DNA from: Diplosphaera chodatii
Taxonomy: Eukaryota; Chlorophyta; Trebouxiophyceae; Prasiolales; Stichococcaceae
Reading direction: 5' to 3'
DNA: 64,000 nucleotides
NCBI GenBank assembly: GCA_032358165.1
Contig: JAALGY010000036.1
Location: 930,001-994,000 of the forward strand
Shown: one piece after another, positions 1 through 11,737 of the stretch
How the letters are laid out: each line of letters begins with the position of its first letter
How positions within the stretch are numbered: position 1 is the first letter of the stretch
Notes under the pieces: model-generated
Told to the model about the DNA's origin: nothing
Databases searched by the model: none
What the model saw: the letters and a program-made list of their open reading frames with translations, nothing else
Program-made: the position numbers and the translations under genes

Positions 1-95
1 GGGTGCATGTGACATTGTGTATCATTGAGATCATAACCTGCAAGTAATGGTATGCAGTAGTGTCTTGAACCTGATGTCACAAACTGGTCTGCCTT

Positions 96-1158
96 GTTCA
101 GATTTACAAGCGGACAGGTCAACAGATCATCGTCAACCCTCTTGGCGACATGATGGTGCGTTTTTGTAATGCCAATATGAATAATGATCAGGCCACCCAG
201 GGTACTTGTACGCGAGAGTGACTGCTATTGCTGCCTGGCCACCTGGTACTGGAAGTGCCCTGTGTTGCCGGTCTTGACAGGTCCGCCCAGCCCCGATTGA
301 GCGCCGCCTGCACTTCTCCTCCCAATGTGTGCTCCTTCGTTCCTGGCGGACAAAGCTTGCTTGCAGTTGTTGAAGTGCAGTGTTGAGGCCGAGTTTGTCA
401 GGAGGCTCGCTTGCCCTGGCTCACCTGCAGCTGACGTCCCTGCGCAGGGCTGGGCTTGTTGGGAGAGTTAACAGGGAACATCCTCCGTGCTTGCCATCAT
501 GCAAGGAACCGCCTAACAAACCACTTTTTGAGCGAGTACGGCTTCTCGCTTCTCGTGGTCCTGGCGTGCCAATTCTCTGCCAAGGCAAGTCCAAGATTTG
601 GTGGCATGAAAGTTCAATTGCTTGTTGGTGGCTTACATCCGATCATGCCTGCTGACCGTGCCACTTTGCAGCCGCCAGTGCTTGATCTGTCAATCCACAG
701 GGGCTGATGGGCGGCGACCAGGGGGTGGTTGACATGCTGAAGGATGACACCATCCGCTACATCCTGGAGTCCGGCGGGTTCGTGCTGGCGGAGGTGCTGG
801 AGGATGCAGGTTATGAGCTCAAGGTGACCTCCCCACACATGCTGAGCTTGCAGCAGTCCGCTGACATGCAAGACGGATATTGAATCAGTTGAGAAATATT
901 GCTGCCAGCCAGGTTCTCCATTTGCCATAATTGTCACCTCAGCAGGACGGCGATCTGGCAGTCTCGGCCACCTCAAGCAGCACCGTTGCTTCCGACAAGT
1001 CGAAGCTGGCCAGCGTTTATAAGCTTGCCGAGCGGAAGTGGCGCCGTAATGGAGAGCGTCGTGAGCCGCGGGCTTTCGCTGCACCATTCACAGCCATGAG
1101 GCGCAAATGGCGGGGTCAATCAGATGCTTGCAATCATGCCTCGCAAGATAGCACATAG
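96..1158 (+). CDS. 3' part of an unrecognised multi-exon gene (partial)
   Basis: I do not recognise this gene. Plus-strand exon-like blocks with good splice signals are visible. One follows ...TTCAG at about 100 and reads IYKRTGQQIIVNPLGDMM up to a GTGCGT donor near 160. One begins after ...CCACAG at about 701, reads GLMGGDQGVVDMLKDD and ends in GYELK before a GTGACC donor near 820. One starts after ...CAGCAG near 946 with DGDLAVSATSSSTVASDKSK, then a basic KLAERKWRRNGERREPR stretch, and stops at about 1156. The last block is Ser/Thr- then Arg-rich, typical of a tail. The 5' end lies outside the window. Nothing shows a signal peptide or membrane helix in the last two blocks; the stretch around 520-580 (FSLLVVLACQFSAK) is hydrophobic and could be another exon. 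Exon membership is inferred and no function is assigned. Confidence 0.35.
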
Positions 1159-2004
1159 TATGTTGCTTCTGATGAGCTGCAACATCACTTGTGAGATCAG
1201 ACGATGTCACGATGAATTGCTTGAACATTGACACGTAAAATGTCATCATGGTAACACCAGCAGATCATGGCATGGTGCACTATTGGGCGCCAGGTCGCTG
1301 ACGGATGATGAGCAGCACAGTCAAAAAGCATAGCCCACTGTATCGCTACTGACGCTGTGTAACGCCTTACACGGTCGACATGCTGCCGAAGTTGCACTGC
1401 AAAGTGGCACACTGCTGCCACATGATGGCATCTGCTGAAGTCCACCTGCCGCAGCTTGCACAGTATACATTCCAAGCTGACACTGTGATGTTGCACCTGG
1501 GTGCTGCGGTGCCTCCGCATGTGCGATATACAACTTGCTGCATGCTAAGATGATGTAAAAGCCGAAGCTGCTGAGTCCCTGATGTACCGGTCTCCCGGCC
1601 TGTGTTTGCAAGGTGAGTGCCACTGACGCTGTCATGATTACCGCAGAGGCCGCATCATGGGCACCAGACGGGGCATGCATGCGGACTGCTTTGACAGTGC
1701 CCACGTGCTGCGCTCCGTCAAGGCCGGTCAGCAGGGGCAGATCTTCAGGCATATCGCAATAATGATTGGCTACAAAAGTGAAGAGCGCTGGTTTTCAGCC
1801 TTGGAGGCAGGCCAGCACGCTCCAGCGCAGGCCGCGTGTGAGGCGCATGGCTCGACCATACTAGCGGTGCTACCGTTCTGGCAATTTATAGCGAGGCTTT
1901 CGACAACACACAACACATGCGCGAGTGCTTGATCATGTCAAGATGTGCTTGCACGCAAGCTCGGAGTGCACATCGTGGTCATCTGGACTTGTGCAGAGTA
2001 GGTT
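1159..2004. other. Gap with no supported gene
   Basis: About 850 bases between the stop of the left-edge gene and the start of the first duplicated block. Short open frames occur on both strands but none shows family-like sequence or a coherent set of splice sites. I see no gene here. Confidence 0.4.
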
Positions 2005-2206
2005 GTCGATGGCCAAATGAGGCACCGCCGGCGGATTATCATGCGACAGTTCTCTGCTGCAGTCTTGCTTCCTTCACTTCCTTCACCTCCTGTCTGCACC
2101 ATCGTTCGTTCAGACGGCTGTGACCCCTGCGGCAGTCGTGAATTGCTAGCCAGCACGCTCCAAACCGTTATCAGGTATCACAGCAAAGCAGCCGATCGCA
2201 GCAATC

Positions 2207-3783
2207 ATGGCGCCCCAGCAGCCCGAAGCACAGGCTCAGAACCAGCAGGCAGTCAGCAAGGACAAGATGGCTAAATTCTTCGAGCGCCTTCGCACACGCG
2301 GCCTCACTGCCGAGATGGACTATTCCTGCTGCTCAGCGTGAGTGTGCTGGCACACCAACAAAACCACAGCACGCAGGTCGTCACCTCAAGGCACCATTCT
2401 GGCGGGGCCAAGTTGTCTTTACCTTGCCTATATGCTGCGGTTGCTGGTGCAGGTGTGGCATGTACGAGGTGGATGAAGTCCGTAGCCCAACAGATGTAGG
2501 TATGAACCTGGTTGCGCTGCCCTGGCGCAATGTTGCCGCCAGCATGTGGATGTGTCATAGGTATTCCAGGTGCTGTGCAAACGTGCGTTGAATCAACAGC
2601 AAGAACAAGCTCGCATGGACCATGTTGTCTCATTGTGCATGGCTGTGCCACAGGATACGTGTTCTACAATTTCCAGTCTGCGCTGAAGATTCAGGAAATG
2701 GGCGAGGTGGGCGGATGCCAATAAACCTCGGCACATGTGACCCCTGCGCTTGCTGCACAGCACGTGACAGGCTGCCGACGAGCATGCACCGGCTGTAAAC
2801 GTGCAGGCCACCTGGTGCATGGTGCAGGTGATGCTGTCGTATGGCGATTACCCGGAGATTGGTGCCGTCACCTCCCAGCAGGTCGGCAATATCGTGGCGG
2901 ACGAGGCAGAGCGGTGAGCGCATGCTCTACCTGCTGACACATGGTACAATGTAATGAACTGACAATCCCAGGGTCATGCCTGGTAAGGCTTCCAAGTAAG
3001 GCTGGTCACAACAGCGACCAGCTTGCTTGTGATGGCGTGCAGGATGGGCATCGAAGTCGATTGGGATGGCTCTGCTGGCACCCGTATCAAGCTACTCAAC
3101 ATCGACAAGTCGAGTTTCATCAAGCGCTTTGACATCATCCTGGAGTACCCGCCCGAGCTGTTTGGCGGGCAGCGCGCAGCTGGTGCGCAAAGGTGTAGAA
3201 TTGACAGGTTATCAGAGCATACATGACAGTCAAACATCAGCGCTGCAGCATCCTTGGCAGTGCGCCCAGGGGAGCACCCACTGAACCCAAAACGTGTAGC
3301 ATTTGATTCACCCGACACACGACTTGACGCTTGCTTTGGGCACCTGATGCAATCACAAGTGTTTGGAATTCGCAGGGCGCTACAGCATTTGTTATGGAGC
3401 ATTGGCGCATGTGGTGCATTCTATGGTTGCCTGGTGACATGCCCGAACGTGCTGGATGCAGTTGTGCACACAGAGGATGGGCGCACGTTCCCCTACTCGT
3501 TCACCGACCACGAGATTAAGCACAAGTGTGGCAACGGCCGCTTCATGTGCGCTTCTTCCCTTTCGTTAATCACAGCAAACTCGGATGCCAGGGTACTCTA
3601 TGCAACTACACGTAGCCTGAAGGCTGCTCTTGTTGAATTGATATGTCGTGTCCTGTCAACAGCCCCGCATGTCCTGAGTATGCATGTGACCTATGCAGGT
3701 GTGAACACTGCGGGGCGGGCCCTTGTCCCGGCCCCTGCGAGCGGCTGTATGTGGTGGGTGACACAATCATGGTTGGACAGTGA
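2207..3783 (+). CDS. DUF6891-like protein, copy 1
   Basis: Seven exons (2207-2337, 2453-2499, 2654-2706, 2807-2913, 3043-3182, 3462-3546, 3699-3783) join in one frame to 215 residues. The start context is MAPQQPEAQAQNQQAV, a Gln-rich head. The core resembles the DUF6891 family of bacterial and fungal proteins: an early SCCSACGMYEVD block, GYVFYNFQSALKIQE (like the family's YYHEQDTE segment), a beta strand ending in SYGDYPEIGA, VADEAER, then GIEVDWDGSAGTRIKL, matching the family's 'GL.V.WDG....RI' ending. The last exon adds a Cys-rich tail, CEHCGAGPCPGPCERLYVVG, that could bind zinc. The family has no established biochemical function. No targeting peptide is evident, so a cytosolic protein is likely. 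The family match is from memory of the domain pattern. Exon phases agree throughout, which supports the model. Confidence 0.7.
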
Positions 3784-4276
3784 CCGGGCTGCCTGTTTGG
3801 CCCTAGGGCCATGCAAGGATGGAGGCTCGCCCGGCACTTCCAATCGCGCAGAGCGTATATGTGCAACGGGTGCGGTATGCCAGGCCTGCTTGACAGCGCA
3901 GCATGGCGTCAACGGAAGTACACAGACCCTAAGCAGCCTATGCACTACAACCAATGCTGTGCAAGAGCGCAAGATCCGGAGCAGGAGTGTGCAGTGTTGG
4001 GGTGCCTCATCACCACAGTGAGATCTTAGTACGGTATGGCCGTCTGTGCTTTGCATAGTACATTTGTCGTCGCCTTGCATCAATCTGGCAGCGCTCAATA
4101 ATGGCAGCACCCTCAAGCAGATCCCGAACTAGTCTTGTGGAGTGAGTACATCTGTACATGAAGGTCCAGACGCGCTCATCAGCAGGTGATGAAGCTCTCA
4201 CAGCAGTGCACCCAACAACTGCCGTTATGACTGTCATAAGCCTCTGAGAGTGCCGTTGGCTTGCATGGACCTGAAG

Positions 4277-4277
<1 letters not shown>

Positions 4278-4316
<39 letters not shown>
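4278..4316. repeat. (TA)n microsatellite
   Basis: An uninterrupted TA dinucleotide run of about 19 units between the two copies of the tandem duplication. It is near the junction of the first unit with unique sequence, so it may mark or have promoted the duplication breakpoint. Confidence 0.97.
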
Positions 4317-4319
<3 letters not shown>

Positions 4320-4995
4320 GGCCACTGATGAAGCAGGCGGTTTTGTCATCCCTGCAGTACATCCGCAGATATGACATCCTGTTCCTTACTTGGGTGGCAT
4401 ATCGGCTGTTGACTGCGACCGCCATGGTCGGTAGACGTCCTTGCTGCCTGTGCTGACAAATATACCAATGCAGGTGGGTAGTCCACCACAGTTGCTGCAC
4501 GTGATGCAACCTGGCAATAGAGTGTCGACGTGGCGACAAGCAGAAGTTCCGGACGATTGTGTTCACACTGCTGTCATTGCCAGGACAATCATGCGCCACA
4601 TACATAACAGGCACACTGGTTGTGCAGCTGCAACCGTCTAGCGGCAGCTGCAGAGCACCTGCATTCCCGTCAAACACTCGGCAGCTGAACAAACTCTCAG
4701 TTCTGCGCCTGGTCGGTTGCTACACTCCGTGTGCCACACAAAGACGACCATATTTATTTGCGCATGACGAATCTAGACTACTAGGCGAAGTGGATTGTCG
4801 ATGGTCAAAACTTAGGCACCGGCGGATTATCACACGGGTCCCCAAACTAACTTGCTTCCTTCACCTCCTTCCTGCGCCACCTTCCTTCACACAACGGCTG
4901 CCGCCCCTGCGGTCTTCGTGGATTTATCTGCCCGCCAGCACGTCTCAGACCACCATCAGGTGTCCCAGCAAATAAAGCAGCCGATTGCAGCAAGC

Positions 4996-6667
4996 ATGGA
5001 GCCCCAGCAGCCCGAAGCACAGGCTCAGAACCAGCAGGCAGTCAGCAAGGAAAGGATGACGGAGTTCTTTCAGCACCTTCGCACGCGCGGCCTCACTGCC
5101 ATGATGGACTTTTCGTGCTGCTCAGCGTGAGTACGCCAGCACACCAACAGATGCACCAGCACGCTGGTCATCTTGAGGCACCACTCTGGCGGGGTCAAAC
5201 TTGCAACTACCTTGTCTATCTGCTGCAGTTGCTGGTGCAGGTGTGGCATGTGGGAGGTGGACGATGTTCGCAACCCAACAGATACAGGAAGGCATCTGAA
5301 CGAACTTGTTTGCGCTGCCTGCCGCAGTGTTGGCACCAGCGTGTGAACGTGCCATAGATCTTCCCCTGTTCGCCTGTTGTGCATATATGCAGTAATTCAA
5401 CAACGTTTCTGCAACGAGCTCGCATGGAACATGATGTGCATGGCTGTGCCACAGGATACGTGTTCTACAACCGCCAGTCCGCGCTGAAGATTCAGGAAAC
5501 GGGCGAGGTGGGCTGACAGCAATACCATCTCGCACACGTGACTCCTCGACGGGTCGGCTTGCTGCACAGCACTGGAAGGCTGCAGACGAGCATGCACCGG
5601 CATTAAACGTGCAGGCCACCGGGTGCATGGTGCAGGTGACGCTGTCGTTTGGAACCTATCCGGAGGTCGGTGCCCACACCACACAGCAGATTGGCCAGAT
5701 TGTGGCAGACGAGGCGGAGCGGTGAGCGCATGCCCTGCCTGCTGACACATGCAAGAGTGACCTCCGTGGAGGTTGCTTCACACCTCATCACACGAGCGTG
5801 AGACGCTGCATATACTGACAGTGGCTTGCCGCTATTGACACATGGGACCAGAATCACGACCTGACAGTCCCAGGTCATGCCTGGTGAGGTTTCCAAGTAA
5901 GAATCGAACACAACCCCAACCAGCTGCCCTCAATGGCGTGCAGGGTGGGCATGCCAATCGATTGGGATGGCCGCGGGAACACCCGCATCATGCTGGCCAA
6001 CCTCGACAAATCGGACTTCAGCATGCCTTTCGAGATCATCCTGGAGTACCCGCCTGAGGTGCTTGGCGGGGAGCGGACAGCTGGTGCGTGAAGGTCAAAA
6101 GTTTGATAAGTAATGACAGAACACATGACAGTCAGGCCAGACGCCTCGGCGCTGCCGGCAGCCCTGGCAGTGCGCACAGCAGAGCACCTACTGGCTCCAA
6201 TACTGTAGCACTGTCGTCCTTCATCCGATGCATCAATTGATGCCTGCTTTTTTGGGTAAAGCATGCAATGGCACCTGTTTGGCATTCGCAGGGTGCTTCA
6301 GCAACTCAGTGGAGCACCAACATAGTAGAAGTAGTAGTGCATTGCATAATTGTCTGGTGACAAGCCTGGGTGTGCTGCGTGCAGTTGTGCGCACAGATGA
6401 TGGGCGCACATTGCTCCGCTCGTTCACCAACACGGAGCTCAAGCACACATGCGGCAACGGCCGCTTCCCGTGCGTGTATTTCTGCCCCTTTTTCCATCGA
6501 AGCAAACTTGTGTTGCCATGCTACCTTGGGCAACTGCCTATAGCCCGAGAACTCTTTTTTTGGGGTGGCAATGTCAATCTTGTGTCGACAGCCCCACATG
6601 TCTTGAATTTGCGCGTGACCAATGCAGGTGCAAGGGTGCCACCGGCCCTTGTCTGCACCTGCTATGA
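4996..6667 (+). CDS. DUF6891-like protein, copy 2
   Basis: Paralogue of the gene 2.8 kb upstream, with the same exon order. It starts MEPQQPEAQAQNQQAV and keeps the SCCSACGMWEVDDVRNPTD block, GYVFYNRQSALKIQE, SFGTYPEVGA, VADEAER and GMPIDWDGRGNTRIML. Its penultimate exon keeps the VRTDDGRT...CGNGRFP pattern seen in copy 1 (VHTEDGRT...CGNGRFM). The last exon differs: it has only CKGATGPCLHLL before a stop at 6665-6667, so the CxxC...CxxxC tail of copy 1 is reduced to two cysteines. Both copies look translatable. Function is unknown. The loss of the Cys-rich tail suggests the copies have diverged in any metal or partner binding. Confidence 0.65.
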
Positions 6668-7561
6668 TGTGTGGCGCAACCATGCCGGGCTAGATATTGG
6701 CCCCACTGTGTGCACAGAGTGGGGCTGCCTCGATTGCCCCCGGAGGCCTCCAAGCATGGAGGCTCGCCCGACACTGCCAATCGTACAGAGTCTATATGTG
6801 CAGCGGGTGCGGTAAGTCAGGCCTGCTCGTCAGCGCAGCATGGCGCCAACGACAGTATGCAGACCATAGGCAGCCTAGGTGATGCAGCCTGTGCTGTGCA
6901 AGAGCGGAAGATTCGGAGCAAGTAGTGTGCTTTGTTGATGTGCCTCATTACCACAGTGAGATCTCAGTGCGGCCGTCTGTGCTTGGCGTAGTACATTTGT
7001 CATCACCAAATGTGTGTATCAGTCTGGCAGGGCTTGATGGTAGCATCCTCAGGCAGTCCCAATACAGTCTCGGCGTTACATGAAGGTCCAGACGCACTCA
7101 TCAGCAGGCACATGGTGATGAAGCTCTCACAGCAGTGCATCCAACAACTGCCGTCATGACTGTCAGAAGCCTCACAGTCGTAGGGTACTGTACACGCAAC
7201 CGAGCGTACTCGTTGGCACTGGTCAGTGTCTCTGCTCACACCTCACGCCACTCTTCAAGGGCGGACAACATTCCACTGTAAGGATGTGATGCTGTGATGT
7301 GTTGTGACACCCCTCCGCATCTGCTGCAGTACACCGCTTAGTGCAACCCCATGAATTTTCGGAATGCTCTGTACTCGCTGGTCAAGATTTAGCTGCCGAC
7401 TTCGCCAGCCTGCGGTGCGCGCGCAGCTCCTGCAGCACCACTGCAAGACGCTCCGCAATCTCGGTTCATGCAGGCACCGGCACCTTCTTGCCCTGCAGTC
7501 GCAGGAAAGTGCAAGGTGTGTCAGCCGAGGAGCTCACAGGCTTCGAATCATCCAGTGTGTC

Positions 7562-10500
7562 CTACGACCATGCTGGTCGTACGGGTGATCTTGGTCCCAG
7601 CAAGTGTGACTGCAGAAGGGCCAAGGGTGGGTTGGCGACAGCATCAGTGCCCACCTCTGAGGGCACCGCCGCTGATGGCGACACCTTTGGCTTGCCCTCC
7701 ATGTGCGCGCCCTTGAACACCTCGTCCAGCACCTGCGGAAGAATGCCGGAGTGTCTACAGCCGACACCCATGTTTTACAAGCGGTGTGCGGGCGTCATGG
7801 ATGCCATGACACGGACAGCAACCTCTGGAAAGGGAGTCGACGCATTGGCGGCACGTACCTCGGACAGTGTGGGGTGCGCGTGCACGTTGAACTTGATGTC
7901 GGCGACGGTCTGGCCGGTGGCGACGGCGTTGGACGCCTCGTGGATCAGGTCCGCCGCGTGCAGCCCGAAGATGTGCACGCCCAGGATCTCGCCCGTGTCC
8001 TTCCTGCGAGGCGGACTGGCAGTCTGTCAGTTGCGGACAGCACGGCTTGCGGCATGCAGGCTGCAACACCTGCGTGCGCAGGCCATGTCCTTGCACAGCA
8101 TTGAGCTGTCTGACACTGATGCTGCTCCAGTGGCCCTGAATGGGTGGCCCTGAATGGGCTACACTTGCTGTGGGCAGCCCGTCCCAATGTGGCGGATGAC
8201 AGCCAGACTGTTCTGTGTGACATGACACCTGCCGCACAGTGGTCTGCATGCAGACACCGTCTGGACGGACTGCTCTCGTACAGGGCGGCTGCGCACCTGT
8301 AGATGAGCTTGGCGATGCCCTCGCCCTCCTTCTCGGCCAGCGCCTTGCTGTTGGCCTTGAAGGACGTCTTGGAGACGGCGACCTTGTCCGCCCAGCCGCC
8401 CTCCTGCGCCTTCTCCCGCGCCTGCTCCTCCGTCATCCCCACGAAGCTGACCTGTGGTGGAAGACTGAGAATGTCATACATATGCATGTGCCAGTCGGTG
8501 AGACGCATGCCAAGACACATTGCGCTATGCAAGAGATAGCAGCATGTTGGTGCCTTCCAAATCAGATGAAGGCATTAAGCTGGGTTACCTCTGGGTGTGT
8601 GAAGCAGGCAGCCGGCACGCTGAGGTGGTTGAGCACGTGCTCCCGCCCGCACATCTGCTCAACCGCTGAGATGCCCTGAAAAGAAAAGTTTCGGCAATTG
8701 CTGAGCTGGCCTGTTTTGCATGAGATTAGATTGCTGTACTCTGGATGACTCTCCCAGGCGGAATAATGGGCGTGCAGGCCTGAAACACACCTGTGCGCTG
8801 GCTGCATGGGCGAGCATGAGCTTGCCGTTGGCGTCGCCAATGCAGAACACGTGCGGGATGGCCTTCCCGGCCTTGTCCAGCACCCGCATGTGGTCGTCCA
8901 CGGGGATGAAGCCGCGGCGGTCCGTCTCCGCATTGATCGCCTTCAGGTTGAGGCCCTGCACACGCATGGACCGGCGCACGGTGATCATCTAGAAGGTGTT
9001 GCGCATGCCTTGTTGCTTGCTTCCAGGCCGCAAGTGTGGACAGCCCGACCCCATGTCAGCATTGCCCATGGGCCTCTTGCTGCTCTGCTTCGACCTTTGA
9101 CAACTGACGCAGCGCAGGGCAGCAGTGCCGCCGCCCTCAGATGGCGGCTTCATACAGACGCAGTGCTAACCCCCGCCGCCGCGCGGACCTGGGTGAAGGG
9201 CGCGCGCCCGGTGGCGACCAGCACCGCGTCCACCTCCAAGGTGTCCACGTGCTGCTTGGTCTTGAAGTCCGTCAGCTCCACCCTCACCGGCTCCACGCCC
9301 GGCACCCCTGCAGCAAAGGCGGCGGGGGTGCTCAGCGGGGTGGCTCAGCACATCATGGCATAACAGGGTCAACCAGCCAACATTGTGAGTAGGACCAACA
9401 GCTGACAAGCCCGAGGCTTGCAGGGCGTGTGGGAAATATGGACAGCAGTGGCATCGGCGACGCTGCGAGGCACCTGGCGTGACCTTGGTGGCGAGGACGC
9501 CGGTGTGGTAGTCGATGTTGCGCGGGTTGATGAGCACCCGCTGCGCCAGCTTGGCGATCTCCTTGTCGAAGCCCGGCATCAGGGTGGGCAGCGCCTGCAT
9601 TGCATATCACCCAAGTGGTCTTCGGCAATTTGGCTGCGCAAGATGCAGAAGGTAAACTCACGCCGGTTTAGCATCTGTGCATCATGCAGCCAAGCATGAT
9701 GTACACACTGCAGCACACCTCGATGAAGGTGACGTCCGAACCCAGGGCTGTGTACACGTCCGAGAACTCGAGGCCGATGTAGCCGCTGCCGATGATGGCG
9801 ATCCAGTCGGGGATCCAGTCCAGCTTCAGCGCATGGTCGGACGTGAACACCGTCTTGCCATCGATGGGGATGCCTGCAGATCAGCAGTTGTGTCAGCATT
9901 GGCTGTGTATTGTGTGGGCAGGCATCAGATGCCCAAGGGCTCCAGCGCGGTTCCTTCCTCTGATTGAGGATGGGCATCATAAAGCACCAACATTTCATGC
10001 TGCGAGAGGTTTTCCGGCGAACGTCAAACGAACGTCTCCCACCTGGCGGCACGAAGGGCACGCTGCCGCTGGCGATGATGATGTCCCGCGCGGTCACTGT
10101 GCCGCCAACGTCCACACGGCCAGGCAGGTCGTACTTGACTGAGTGCGGGCCAGTTAGCTTGCCATTGCCGATCAGGATGTCCTGCAGTCGGAGGTTAACA
10201 GGTACTGAGCAATGTAGGTCTCCAAAAGAGAGACAAGGTCCTCGTTCAGGCTGTTGTTTCCATTGCAATGTGTGCTCCTGGCTGCTGGGCTGTGCGCCAA
10301 CCACTGCAGGGGCTCACCACGCCAATGGCCTCCAGCGAGCGCTTCAGGTTCAGCTGGATGGTGGACGCCAGATTGTTGGCGTGGTCTGAGATGCCCTGCC
10401 GGTCGAAGCTCACAGACCCCACCTGCAGCGTGGTGCAGAGCACAGTGAGAGGTCGGCTAGCGCGTGCCTGCTGAGGCTGTGGTGTGCTGTCACCCTCAGC

Positions 10501-11545
10501 TGCATGGTAGCCTGATGCTCGGTGCCTGCTGCTCGCATTAGAATGCTCACATGAACAGAGGCCGAATGCAGACTGTGAGCGATGCCTTGCAGCGTCTCTA
10601 CATGTGGGTTGTCGTCCTGAACTGTAACAGCAGTCATCGCTCACCTGGATGCCCATGGATTTGAGGTGCTGGTCATTGCGGAATTCCCGCACGCGGCCGG
10701 ACGCCGCCAGCAGCGCCTTGGAGGGCACGCAGCCGCGGTTGACGCAGGTGCCGCCGATGTCATGGCCCTCGATGACCGCCACCTTGAGGCCCTGCAGAGG
10801 CACCGCCATGCAAATGTGTGTGCATGGTGCATAGCCAAGATCGGGTTAGGACGTTGCAATCGCCCAGGTCAGCACACGCACTCAGCAGCCGCTCACCGAC
10901 TCAACGGCGTGCAGAGCGGCGCCGTGGCCGCCGACGCCGCAGCCGATGATGACCAGGTCATAGTCAAACTCCTTGCTGGCCGCAGCGCGCACAGCAAGAG
11001 GGCCCCGCCGTTGCGCCCTGGCTCTCTGACACCTGGGGCGGAGTGTGTGCTATGTTTGCAAGCCAGATTGATGCACCAAAGAAGTGGCATGTTTGCACGA
11101 CGACTGGGCTGCGCATAGATCGCGAGGAACTGATCTGCAGGCTTTGCAACGCATGAGCCAACTGTGGACAGCCACATGTCCCAATTGACGGAAGCTGAGC
11201 TCTAGAATATGATATGCAGTGCTATTAGCCAGCGTGACATCCGGTGGTGACAGAGACCTCCCGGACATGAGTGCCAGCTTGCACACCTGCGTGGGCTGCT
11301 GTGTGCAGCGAACAGCTGCCGTGAGCTGCTGCTGCTGCTGGATGTGCTACTGTAATGGCATTGCCGCAGGCCCTGGAACGCGGGCAGATGGCCCGCGGTG
11401 GGCTGAGCTGCATGCACGCCTGCTGTGAGCATGGAGCAGTGCACACCGCAGCCCAGCATGATGACCACGGCCGCTGTCGCTCAAGCACCACGGGCGCTGC
11501 TGTCGCCCTGGCAGCACCGGTGCTGGCAAGTGGGATGTATCGCAA
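7562..11545 (-). CDS. LPD1: Plastid dihydrolipoamide dehydrogenase (PDC E3)
   Basis: FAD-dependent E3 subunit that reoxidises dihydrolipoamide for the plastid pyruvate dehydrogenase complex (fatty-acid synthesis). Minus-strand exons in order: a basic presequence end ([20 protein letters not shown]) running into [21 protein letters not shown], the FAD dinucleotide fold (about 10900-10985); [16 protein letters not shown] with the redox disulfide (about 10646-10795); [14 protein letters not shown] (about 10310-10425); [12 protein letters not shown] (about 10040-10180); [19 protein letters not shown], the NAD fold (about 9720-9870); [17 protein letters not shown] (about 9478-9600); [11 protein letters not shown] (near 9170); [20 protein letters not shown] (about 8790-8960); [15 protein letters not shown] (about 8590); [19 protein letters not shown]; and [16 protein letters not shown] with HAHPTLSE, the C-terminal catalytic His region. 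The INPRxIDYHTG and CFTHPE patterns are plastid-type rather than mitochondrial-type. The exact first exon was not resolved. The C-terminal tail after VLDEVFKGA is longer than in plants. Confidence 0.9.
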
Positions 11546-11737
11546 ACGGTGCCCACGCGTCAGAGGGCTTCAGCTCAATGGTCGCGGTCCGCTTGTGGAG
11601 GTGGCAACGGAAGCAGAAAGGGCATGCAGGAACTACTTCCCCAGTACACATTCTTGGGCCACGATGGCTCGGGGAGAAAGTGTCATGCTCAGTGCGACGA
11701 GCACGCAGGGCAGCGTGTCTGAATATGCGCAACGGTC
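11546..11737. promoter_or_regulatory. Probable shared promoter region, LPD1 / DDT gene
   Basis: The plastid E3 gene reads leftwards and the DDT-domain gene rightwards from here. Only a few hundred bases separate the coding parts, so control elements must be shared or overlap. No TATA box or named motif is clear. The left limit is uncertain because the first LPD1 exon is not fixed. Confidence 0.35.

Larger units (their letters stand above)
2005..7170. repeat. Tandem duplication, two units of about 2.2-2.4 kb
   Basis: The blocks at about 2005-4230 and 4795-7170 are homologous along their whole length. The upstream flanks share GTTGTCGATGG/GATTGTCGATGG followed by a common GGCGGATTATCA motif. 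The coding exons of the two DUF6891-like genes align exon for exon. The 3' flanks share GATGGAGGCTCGCCCG versus CATGGAGGCTCGCCCG, a common 'GGTGCGGTA' stretch, and a TGAAGCTCTCACAGCAGTGCA stretch near 4190 and 7118. Introns are diverged but keep matching segments. The duplicated unit therefore included the promoter region as well as the gene. A long AT dinucleotide run lies at the right end of the first unit. Confidence 0.85.

Noticed and set aside
3254..4021. 255-codon plus-strand frame
   Set aside because: Runs through introns of the first DUF6891-like gene; the spliced exons match the paralogue and this frame does not.
7341..8153. 270-codon plus-strand open frame
   Set aside because: Antisense to several clearly conserved exons of the plastid E3 gene; long antisense frames are expected at this GC content.
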